Assembly: GCA_902782395.1 (NCBI GenBank)
Contig: CACZNF010000043.1
Coordinates: 1 to 7,343 of the forward strand
DNA length: 7,343 bases
DNA from: an uncultured Erysipelotrichaceae bacterium
GTDB taxonomy: Bacteria > Bacillota_I > Bacilli_A > RFN20 > CAG-826
Direction of reading: 5' to 3'
Position numbers and translations under genes: made by a program. Each line of letters starts with the position of its first letter. Position 1 is the stretch's first letter. Below the pieces are notes generated by a model, which made no database searches, had not been told where the DNA came from, and saw only the letters and a program-made list of their open reading frames with translations. Below are positions 1 through 5,162 of the stretch, one piece after another.

Positions 1-633
1 CTTAAAGAACCGGAGTTTTCTTTCCTATTAGCGTTTAAATATCTAACCTACGCAAACATGCATAATATCAAGGCAAAACTCGTCATTACTAAGATTGATA
101 AAGAGCATGATGAAGCGCTGATAAAAGAGATAAAAGAGACCTTCCAAAGCATCAATGTTGAGACCTATTTTATCTCCAATAAAACTAAGGAAGGCTTAGA
201 AGAAGCAAAGGCTTTATTTAAAGATGAAGTGAGCTGCATTATGGGTCAAACTGGTGTTGGTAAATCATCCTTAATTAACGCGATAGATAGTAACTATGAA
301 AGAGCCATTGGTGAATACTCTATGGCCCTAGGAAGAGGCAAACACCAGACTAAAGAAGTCATCCTCTTACCATATTTAGGAGGCTATATTGCCGACACTC
401 CTGGATTCTCTTCTTTAGAGCTTAATCTCTATAAAGAGGACCTCGCAGCGTTCTTTCCTGGTTTCTATTCTTTATATAATAAATGTTATTTTGCAAATTG
501 CTTGCACTTAAGTGAAAATAGGTGTGCAATAAAAGAGAAGGTAGCCTCAGGTGAGATTTCATCTCTTGCCTATGACTGCTACAAAAAGTTATCAGAAGAA
601 GCAATATTCAAAAAAGAGAGGTACGCAAAATGA
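1..633 (+). CDS. rsgA: Ribosome small subunit-dependent GTPase A (RsgA/YloQ), 5' end missing
   Basis: RsgA is a circularly permuted GTPase that acts in late maturation of the 30S ribosomal subunit. The reading frame is open from base 1, so the N-terminal OB-fold and true start lie outside the window; the ATG at 58 is internal, because the codons before it (EPEFSFLLAFKYLTYAN) read as typical RsgA sequence. In visible-residue numbering the permuted motif order is seen: G4 TKID (30-33), a G5-like ISNKTKEGL stretch (about 58-66), P-loop GQTGVGKS (82-89), G2 region GRGKHQT (111-117) and G3 DTPGF (132-136). A C-terminal zinc motif of the form C-x4-C-x-H-x5-C follows (C162, C167, H169, C175). The TGA stop overlaps the rpe start by four bases (ATGA), which suggests translational coupling. 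Identification is secure; only the N-terminal part is unseen. Confidence 0.96.
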   Translation, partial: LKEPEFSFLLAFKYLTYANMHNIKAKLVITKIDKEHDEALIKEIKETFQSINVETYFISNKTKEGLEEAKALFKDEVSCIMGQTGVGKSSLINAIDSNYERAIGEYSMALGRGKHQTKEVILLPYLGGYIADTPGFSSLELNLYKEDLAAFFPGFYSLYNKCYFANCLHLSENRCAIKEKVASGEISSLAYDCYKKLSEEAIFKKERYAK

Positions 634-1289
634 AGAACATCATTATTTCCCCATCAATCTTATTATGTGATTATCTTCACTTAGAAAAAGAATTGGAAAA
701 AATGAAAAATGCGGGCTGTGAATGGGTCCACCTAGATGTCATGGATGGACACTTCGTTCCAAACATCTCTTTTGGTAATCTCTTCTTTGAAAGACTGTTT
801 ACAAAAATCAACTTCACTAAAGACGTTCACCTCATGGTCAATGATCCAATGAGCTTTGTCAAAAAGTTCGCTAAAGTTGGCGCTGACTATTTAACCTTCC
901 ATTATGAAGCTTGTAAAAACGATGAAGAGGTTGAAGCGGTCATTAAAGAAATTCATAAAAACAAAATGAAAGCGGGCTTATCTATCAAACCAGCTACTCC
1001 AGTTGAAAAGATATTCCCATTCCTTGATAAATTAGATCTCGTCCTTGTTATGAGTGTTGAACCAGGTATGGGTGGACAAAAGTTCCTCCCAGAATCACTC
1101 GATAAGATTAGCGCTCTTATTAACGAAATTGTTGAAGTGAGAAGTAATGCTTTAATCTCCGTCGATGGTGGTATCAATGATGTCACTGGTAAAGATTGCC
1201 TCAATATGGGCGCTGATGTTTTAGTGGCTGGTAGTTATTTATTCAGTGCTCCAAATTTCCAAGAAAGGTACGATAGTTTAATTAAGTAA
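630..1289 (+). CDS. rpe: Ribulose-phosphate 3-epimerase
   Basis: Interconverts D-ribulose 5-phosphate and D-xylulose 5-phosphate in the cytosolic pentose phosphate pathway. The 219-residue length is normal for this TIM-barrel family. The N-terminal ISPSILLCD strand, the WVHLDVMDGHFVPN segment, VHLMV, the phosphate-binding SVEPGMGGQKF loop (142-152), SVDGGI and the final VAGS turn are all present. By family knowledge the metal ligands are H34, D36, H67 and D179, with D36 and D179 as the acid/base pair; all are intact. The start at 630 overlaps the rsgA stop and has a GAGAGG ribosome binding site at 616-621, eight bases upstream. The rsgA-rpe pairing is a common Bacillota arrangement. No truncation or odd residues are seen. 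Confidence 0.97.
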   Translation: MKNIIISPSILLCDYLHLEKELEKMKNAGCEWVHLDVMDGHFVPNISFGNLFFERLFTKINFTKDVHLMVNDPMSFVKKFAKVGADYLTFHYEACKNDEEVEAVIKEIHKNKMKAGLSIKPATPVEKIFPFLDKLDLVLVMSVEPGMGGQKFLPESLDKISALINEIVEVRSNALISVDGGINDVTGKDCLNMGADVLVAGSYLFSAPNFQERYDSLIK

Positions 1290-1290
1290 G

Positions 1291-1983
1291 ATGCCTGGAT
1301 TACTCCCTCTTTGCATTTTTATTGTGACTCTCACATTCTTTGTGGGTGGGTATTTCTTTTCATCAACTTTTTATTTTAAGAAGTTTGATGTGAAATATTC
1401 TTTTAAAAGAATGTTCCCATATGAGTTCAACTATCCTAACGCTTTTAAAAATAATATCTACGGCAATATTGCCTTTATTATTTCTATCATCGGCTCAATT
1501 GCCTTTTATATCTATTATTTAAATACACAAGTTGTAAATAACAGTGTTCCAACATTCGTATTAGTAGTTGTTGCATTCTTAATCTCTGTTACTACATGTT
1601 GCTTACTCTTCATGCCATTACAGTTTTTAAGAATGCATATAATGATGTCTACCTTAACCATGGTGTGTGCCTTTGCCATGCCTGCCATGCCAGCGTTAAG
1701 CTGTTCAATTATCTTTCCACAGTTTAGAGATGCAGTAGGGGATAATAAAATCGTTTATCTAGTGGCGTTTATAGTGGGCGCGATTATGTCATTAGCAATG
1801 CTAGTATTTCTTCTTAATCCACGCGCGACATATAGAATTTATATGGATAAGAGTGAGGATAAAGATGGTAACGTCACCATGATTAGACCAAAGTTTATTC
1901 CGATGGCCTTTAATGAGTGGTGGGCAATATTCACCTTTATACTCTCACCAATTCCGTTATTAATTACGACATTTATAGCATAA
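1291..1983 (+). CDS. Uncharacterised six-helix membrane protein
   Basis: I do not recognise this 230-residue protein. Six hydrophobic stretches are visible, near residues 3-28, 57-77, 86-110, 116-141, 153-176 and 209-229, so it should be an integral membrane protein. The loop after helix 1 is basic and aromatic (KKFDVKYSFKRMFPYEFNYP), which suggests it is cytosolic. A charged loop at about 177-205 (DKSEDKDGN, then IRPKFIP) lies between helices 5 and 6. Helix 4 is rich in Met, Pro and Ala (AFAMPAMPALSCS). I see no catalytic motif, ATP-binding motif or transporter signature. The ATG is one base after the rpe stop; the nearest purine-rich site (AGAAAGG, 1261-1267) is too far away for a normal ribosome binding site, so translation may depend on coupling to rpe. 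In Bacillus this position after rpe holds thiN. The reading frame fills its gap exactly and ends at a terminator, which supports a real gene. Confidence 0.82.
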   Translation: MPGLLPLCIFIVTLTFFVGGYFFSSTFYFKKFDVKYSFKRMFPYEFNYPNAFKNNIYGNIAFIISIIGSIAFYIYYLNTQVVNNSVPTFVLVVVAFLISVTTCCLLFMPLQFLRMHIMMSTLTMVCAFAMPAMPALSCSIIFPQFRDAVGDNKIVYLVAFIVGAIMSLAMLVFLLNPRATYRIYMDKSEDKDGNVTMIRPKFIPMAFNEWWAIFTFILSPIPLLITTFIA

Positions 1984-2016
1984 AAAAATGACTCATTCAT
2001 TCTGAGTCGTTTTTTT
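1982..2016. terminator. Bidirectional intrinsic terminator
   Basis: A six-base-pair stem GACTCA (1990-1995) / TGAGTC (2003-2008) with a seven-base loop is flanked by seven A on the left (1982-1988) and seven T on the right (2010-2016). Pairing of the A and T tracts would lengthen the stem. Because a T tract follows the hairpin in either reading direction, it can terminate both the rsgA-rpe-membrane protein operon and the convergent rpmB gene. Its left A tract overlaps the last bases of the membrane protein stop codon. Confidence 0.9.
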
Positions 2017-2038
2017 ATCTTGTCTTTTAGTAAAAAGA

Positions 2039-2233
2039 TTAGCGATCCTTATATTGTTTGTTAAGACTACGATATGCTCTTGTAGACATACGAATGCGCA
2101 TTTCTTTGCCATCAACAACAACAGTGCGAACTTGGAGATTAGCGTTCCATCTACGACGAGTAGCTCTTAATGAGTGGGAACGGTTGTTACCGCTTAATGG
2201 ACCTTTACCTAATACTGGACATACTCTTGACAT
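2039..2233 (-). CDS. rpmB: 50S ribosomal protein L28
   Basis: L28 is a small basic protein of the large ribosomal subunit. The 64-residue product begins MSRVCPVLGKGPLSGNNRSH and continues with SLRATRRRWNANLQ, matching the family signature (K-x-P-x-x-G-N-N-R-S-H, then a basic R/K-rich strand and NLQ). Length is normal. The frame is open 13 codons further upstream, but the start at 2233 is chosen because a perfect AGGAGG ribosome binding site lies seven bases before it and all L28 proteins begin at this MSR/MAR position. Only one cysteine (C5) is present, so this is not a zinc-binding L28 form. It is convergent with the rsgA-rpe operon, as rpmB is in Bacillus, and is probably transcribed alone from the promoter at 2263-2291. 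Confidence 0.97.
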   Translation of the reverse strand: MSRVCPVLGKGPLSGNNRSHSLRATRRRWNANLQVRTVVVDGKEMRIRMSTRAYRSLNKQYKDR

Positions 2234-2240
2234 ATCTTGT

Positions 2241-2246
2241 CCTCCT
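2241..2246 (-). promoter_or_regulatory. Ribosome binding site of rpmB
   Basis: A perfect AGGAGG on the minus strand, seven bases from the ATG at 2231-2233. It fixes the rpmB start and rules out the longer in-frame version beginning at 2272. Confidence 0.92.
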
Positions 2247-2262
2247 ATTTTGTTGCCGATAT

Positions 2263-2291
2263 ATATTATCATAAGATAAAACCCATATCAA
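2263..2291 (-). promoter_or_regulatory. Probable sigma-A promoter of rpmB
   Basis: On the minus strand, TTGATA (2291-2286, five of six consensus bases) is followed after 17 bases by TAATAT (2268-2263, four of six) with a TGA extension directly before it. The predicted transcription start near 2256 leaves a leader of about 23 bases that contains the AGGAGG site. Spacing and position are good; the -10 hexamer is imperfect and an overlapping GATAAT could be used instead. Confidence 0.55.
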
Positions 2292-2318
2292 CAAGAAAAA
2301 TTGAAAAATGTTTAATAT

Positions 2319-2336
2319 TGAAAATTTAGATTTTCA
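2319..2336. repeat. AT-rich inverted repeat downstream of the small membrane protein gene
   Basis: TGAAAAT (2319-2325) and ATTTTCA (2330-2336) form a perfect seven-base-pair stem with a four-base TTAG loop. It lies 43 bases after the stop codon of the minus-strand gene ending at 2379. It could be a weak terminator for that gene, but no T tract follows it directly on the minus strand and the stem is almost all A-T pairs. Chance in AT-rich sequence is a fair alternative. The rest of the 2234-2378 gap shows only the rpmB promoter and ribosome binding site. Confidence 0.35.
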
Positions 2337-2378
2337 CATTAAATAGAGGTTAGAGAATAACAAGAGAGATAAGTTAAC

Positions 2379-2828
2379 CTATAATTTAACGTTAGGATAA
2401 CGGCGTTTGAACTCTTCTTCACTTAAGAGATTATTGCATCTTTTAAGCATTGTTTTGTATATTTCACCATTCTTATCAAAGGGTAAATAACGTGCATCCC
2501 CTCTATTAGTGGCAAAGCAAAGGATCTTTCTTCTTTCAGATTGCTCTTTATCGATATACACTACATCGGAGTAGTTATAGTACATGTTTTTAAAGCTTCT
2601 GACCACAACGATATATTTGTTTTCGATGACATAAAAATTACGTTTAAGTGAGAGCACTAACATGAGAATAGAGACTGCGACAAACACTAAAATGACCATA
2701 ATTTGAATAGGTCCAAACTTAGTGAATAAGAATAAATTAATACAAGATAAGAACAAAAGAGCCGCAAAGATGAGATCCATGTTGATGAATAATCTGATAG
2801 TTCTTTTGATATCGACTTTTACTTTCAT
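2379..2828 (-). CDS. Small membrane protein with two helices and a PH-like cytosolic domain
   Basis: I do not recognise a named family for this 149-residue protein. Residues 1-14 are basic (KVKVDIKRTIR). Two hydrophobic helices follow at about 15-36 and 41-62, joined by a very short turn (TKFGP), so both ends should be cytosolic. From residue 64 on, alternating hydrophobic strands (FYVIENKYIVVV, YNYSDVVYID, RKILCFAT, ARYLPF) and a final amphipathic helix (EIYKTMLKRCNNLL) resemble membrane-anchored bacterial PH-domain proteins of the YdbS/YcxB type; this is a pattern match, not a firm assignment. No ribosome binding site precedes the ATG, while a near-perfect extended -10 box does, so the mRNA is predicted to be leaderless. 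It is divergent from glgC across 94 bases. An internal Met17 also lacks a ribosome binding site, so the first ATG is kept. Confidence 0.78.
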   Translation of the reverse strand: MKVKVDIKRTIRLFINMDLIFAALLFLSCINLFLFTKFGPIQIMVILVFVAVSILMLVLSLKRNFYVIENKYIVVVRSFKNMYYNYSDVVYIDKEQSERRKILCFATNRGDARYLPFDKNGEIYKTMLKRCNNLLSEEEFKRRYPNVKL

Positions 2829-2834
2829 GCCGTT

Positions 2835-2862
2835 ATTATAACAAGTTAGAATAAACTAGCAA
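2835..2862 (-). promoter_or_regulatory. Extended -10 promoter of the small membrane protein gene
   Basis: On the minus strand, TTGCTA (2862-2857) and a consensus TATAAT (2840-2835) are separated by 16 bases, with TGT directly before the -10 (TGnTATAAT). Counting the last T of the -10 as -7 puts +1 on base 2828, the A of the ATG start codon. This predicts a leaderless transcript and agrees with the absence of any AGGAGG-like site upstream of the gene. Confidence 0.65.
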
Positions 2863-2868
2863 AAATGT

Positions 2869-2898
2869 TTTTCATGTGTATACGCGTAATGCTATACT
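2869..2898 (+). promoter_or_regulatory. Extended -10 promoter of the glgCDA operon
   Basis: TTTTCA (2869-2874, four of six) and TATACT (2893-2898, five of six) are separated by 18 bases, with TGC directly before the -10. Transcription would begin near 2905 and give a leader of about 18 bases with AAGGAG at 2911-2916, six bases before the glgC ATG. The -35 lies only six bases from the -35 of the divergent promoter, so the two promoters are back to back and could share control. Confidence 0.6.
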
Positions 2899-2905
2899 AT
2901 ATACA
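2877..2905. promoter_or_regulatory. Possible operator over the glgC promoter (cre-like half site and inverted repeat)
   Basis: TGTATACG (2877-2884) matches the left half and the central CG of the catabolite-responsive element of CcpA except for one base, but the right half does not match. It contains part of a perfect eight-base palindrome TACGCGTA (2881-2888) in the -35/-10 spacer. TGTATA (2877-2882) also forms an inverted repeat with TATACA (2900-2905), placing arms on either side of the -10 box. Any of these could bind a repressor. Short AT-rich repeats like these arise easily by chance, so confidence is low. Confidence 0.25.
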
Positions 2906-2922
2906 TACATAAGGAGCATATT

Positions 2923-4047
2923 ATGTCACATAATGTCGTAGCGATGATACTCGCTGGCGGTAAAGGCACTAGATTAGGTCTTTTAACTAAAAAAATGGCC
3001 AAACCTGCAGTCTCTTTCGCAGCTAAGTATCGTATTATTGATTTTCCACTTAGCAACTGCGCTAATAGTGGTATTAACAGAATTGGTGTTTTAACCCAAT
3101 ACGAACCTACTTTACTCGATACCTATATTGGTAATGGTGAAAAGTGGGGTTTTAATGGTGTTCACTCACTTTTAACTTCCATCGCTCCTCGTCAAACAGA
3201 CGAAGGCGCTAACTGGTATAAAGGTACAGCAGACGCTATTACTCAAAACATTGAATTCTTAGATAGTTTATCTCCAGATTATGTCTTAATTCTTTCTGGT
3301 GACCATATTTATAAAACAACTTATAACGAAATGATTGATTTACACGCTGATAGCGGTGCAGATGCAACTATCTCCGTTATTGAAGTTGATCCAAAAGAAG
3401 CTAGTAGATTTGGTATTATGGCGGTTGATAAAACTGACCGCATCGTTGAATTCCAAGAAAAACCAAAACATCCAAAGAGCAATTTAGCCTCCATGGGTGT
3501 CTACGTCTTCACTTGGAAAGTCTTAAGAAAGTATTTAATCGCTGATAGAGATTTAGATACAAACCATGACTTCGGTGGTGATATCATCCCAACAATGTTA
3601 AATAATGGTTTGAAGCTTCAAGCTTATAGATTTAAAGGCTATTGGAGAGACGTTGGTACTCTTCAATCATTACATGAAGCCAACATGGACGTCGCTCTTG
3701 ATAGAAGTGATTTACATTTCTATGGCGATATGTCCACACGTATATATACAGAGGATACATATTCCTTACCTCACTATTTAGGTAAGCAAGCCTCTATTAA
3801 ATCATCCATCGCTAACCAAGGCGCGATTATCTTAGGCAAAGTTAATTCTTCCGTTATTTCTAACGAAGTTTTAATTGAAGAAGACGCTATTGTTGATCGC
3901 TGTGTCGTGATGGAAGGCTCCGTTATTAAAAGAGGAGCCAAGATTTCTAACGCCATTGTTGCTCCTAATACCATTATTGAAAGTGGCGTAGAAGTTAATT
4001 TAAACAGTAAAGAAATTGCCTTAGTTGGCGGAAAGGTGACTCGTTAA
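2923..4047 (+). CDS. glgC: Glucose-1-phosphate adenylyltransferase, catalytic subunit
   Basis: Makes ADP-glucose and pyrophosphate from ATP and glucose-1-phosphate, the committed step of bacterial glycogen synthesis in the cytosol. The 374 residues show the nucleotidyltransferase domain followed by a left-handed beta-helix domain. Key motifs are present: AGGKGTRL (11-18), KPAVSFAAKYRIIDF (27-41), GTADAITQN (101-109), LSGDHIY (124-130) with D127 matching the catalytic Asp of E. coli GlgC, VEFQEKPK (175-182), DFGGDIIP (216-223) and YWRDVGT (240-246). Hexapeptide-like repeats run from about 285 to 360. The start is fixed by AAGGAG at 2911-2916, six bases upstream. It is first in a tight glgC-glgD-glgA operon and all catalytic residues look intact, so this is the active partner of GlgD. 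Confidence 0.97.
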   Translation: MSHNVVAMILAGGKGTRLGLLTKKMAKPAVSFAAKYRIIDFPLSNCANSGINRIGVLTQYEPTLLDTYIGNGEKWGFNGVHSLLTSIAPRQTDEGANWYKGTADAITQNIEFLDSLSPDYVLILSGDHIYKTTYNEMIDLHADSGADATISVIEVDPKEASRFGIMAVDKTDRIVEFQEKPKHPKSNLASMGVYVFTWKVLRKYLIADRDLDTNHDFGGDIIPTMLNNGLKLQAYRFKGYWRDVGTLQSLHEANMDVALDRSDLHFYGDMSTRIYTEDTYSLPHYLGKQASIKSSIANQGAIILGKVNSSVISNEVLIEEDAIVDRCVVMEGSVIKRGAKISNAIVAPNTIIESGVEVNLNSKEIALVGGKVTR

Positions 4048-4048
4048 T

Positions 4049-5161
4049 ATGGCAAAAATAGTTGGTATTTGTGACTTACACGATGCTCCACATCTTGGTA
4101 AGTTAACTGAAAAACGTCCAATCGGTACTGTCTCTTTCTTAGGAAGATATGGTCTTATGGACTTTGCGCTATCTAATTTCTCTAACTCTGGTATTGACCG
4201 TGTTTCTATCTTGGTTGACCGTCATCTCCATAGTGTGGTTTCTCACGTAAGAGATGGTTCTATTTGGGTCAATAACACTAAGACAGGTACACAACGCATT
4301 TTCTATAATGAAAATGTTCCAAGCCATAAATTCAATACAGACATTAATAACTTATTATCTAACCGCTTACACTTTGAAGGCTTAGATTGTGACTATGTTG
4401 TCGTTGCTAACTCCTTCTTCCTAGCGAGTATGGATTTTAGAAAATATGTTGATATGCATATTGAATCTGGTAATAAGATTTCTCTTATTTATAAGAGAGT
4501 GAAGAACGCAAAAGAAGAATTCTTAAACTGTGATGTTGTTAAAACAGAAAACCATCTCGTTAAAGACTTTGCGATTAACTTAGGTACCGCTAAAGAAGCA
4601 CAAATCTCTCTAGAGGTCTTTATCTTTGATTACAAAACACTCGTGGAACTCATTAATAAAACAAGAGAAATTTCCACCTTGTTTAATATCCGTGACTTAG
4701 TCAATTACTGTGCGACTAATGGCTTATACGCTGTTAACGCCTTCTCTTTTGATGGCTATGTCGCCCCAATCTTAACATTTGATAACTTTGTTAAATACTC
4801 AAGAGAACTTCTCTCTTATGAAGTAAGAAAACAACTCTTCAAAGAAGATTGGCCAATTTATACAACCACACACAATACTCCTCCAGCTTTATATGGAGAA
4901 AAAGCTGTTGTCGAAAATTCTTTCGTTTCCAACGGTTCAAGAATTAAAGGCACAGTCATTAATTCCATTCTTTCTCGTGACGTTATCGTCGAAGAAGGAG
5001 CGGTGGTCAAAAACTGTATTCTCTTCAGTGGCACTAAAGTCGGTAAAGGCTCACACCTTGAATATGTTGTAGCCGATAAGAATGTCAAGATTAAAGAAGT
5101 CCGCGATGTCGCGGGTGATGAAGACCACTTCATGTATATTAGTTTTGGAGCAAATATTTAA
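4049..5161 (+). CDS. glgD: GlgD, non-catalytic subunit of ADP-glucose pyrophosphorylase
   Basis: GlgD is a GlgC paralogue found in Bacillota that partners GlgC and tunes its activity. The family fold is visible: GRYGLMDFALSNFSNSGIDRV (32-52) aligns with the GlgC segment KYRIIDFPLSNCANSGINRI, and a C-terminal beta-helix of hexapeptide-like repeats runs from about 285 to 350. The N-terminal AGGKGTRL nucleotide loop is replaced by ICDLHDAPHLGKLT, and the LSGDHIY region reads VVANSFFLASMDF (118-130) with no catalytic Asp at the GlgC D127 position. EKPK and WRDVGT equivalents are also missing. I therefore infer no catalytic activity on its own. The gene begins one base after the glgC stop, with AAAGGTGA at 4032-4039 nine bases upstream, and ends one base before glgA. 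The 370-residue length is normal. Confidence 0.93.
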   Translation: MAKIVGICDLHDAPHLGKLTEKRPIGTVSFLGRYGLMDFALSNFSNSGIDRVSILVDRHLHSVVSHVRDGSIWVNNTKTGTQRIFYNENVPSHKFNTDINNLLSNRLHFEGLDCDYVVVANSFFLASMDFRKYVDMHIESGNKISLIYKRVKNAKEEFLNCDVVKTENHLVKDFAINLGTAKEAQISLEVFIFDYKTLVELINKTREISTLFNIRDLVNYCATNGLYAVNAFSFDGYVAPILTFDNFVKYSRELLSYEVRKQLFKEDWPIYTTTHNTPPALYGEKAVVENSFVSNGSRIKGTVINSILSRDVIVEEGAVVKNCILFSGTKVGKGSHLEYVVADKNVKIKEVRDVAGDEDHFMYISFGANI

Positions 5162-5162
5162 A

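Noticed and set aside
58..633. A complete small GTPase gene starting at the ATG at 58
   Set aside because: The frame is open to the window edge and the codons before 58 are typical RsgA sequence, so this Met is internal and the gene is cut by the boundary.
2234..2272. A 13-residue N-terminal extension of L28
   Set aside because: A perfect AGGAGG lies inside this stretch, seven bases before the normal L28 start, and the extension matches no L28 N-terminus.
2058..2279. A plus-strand open frame opposite rpmB
   Set aside because: It is antisense to a clearly identified ribosomal protein gene, has no ribosome binding site, and its protein looks like a reading shadow.
2348..2380. AGGTTA/TAACCT inverted repeat after the small membrane protein gene as a terminator
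   Set aside because: The arms are only six bases with a loop of over 20 bases and no T tract follows, so it would not act as an intrinsic terminator.
2988..2994. A run of seven A near the start of glgC as a frameshift or slippage site
   Set aside because: The glgC frame continues normally through it with all motifs intact, and no alternative product is evident.
5082..5162. A longer glgA starting inside glgD
   Set aside because: The 27 extra residues have no similarity to glycogen synthases and would overlap glgD by 80 bases; MKIAMVASEARPF is the family start.
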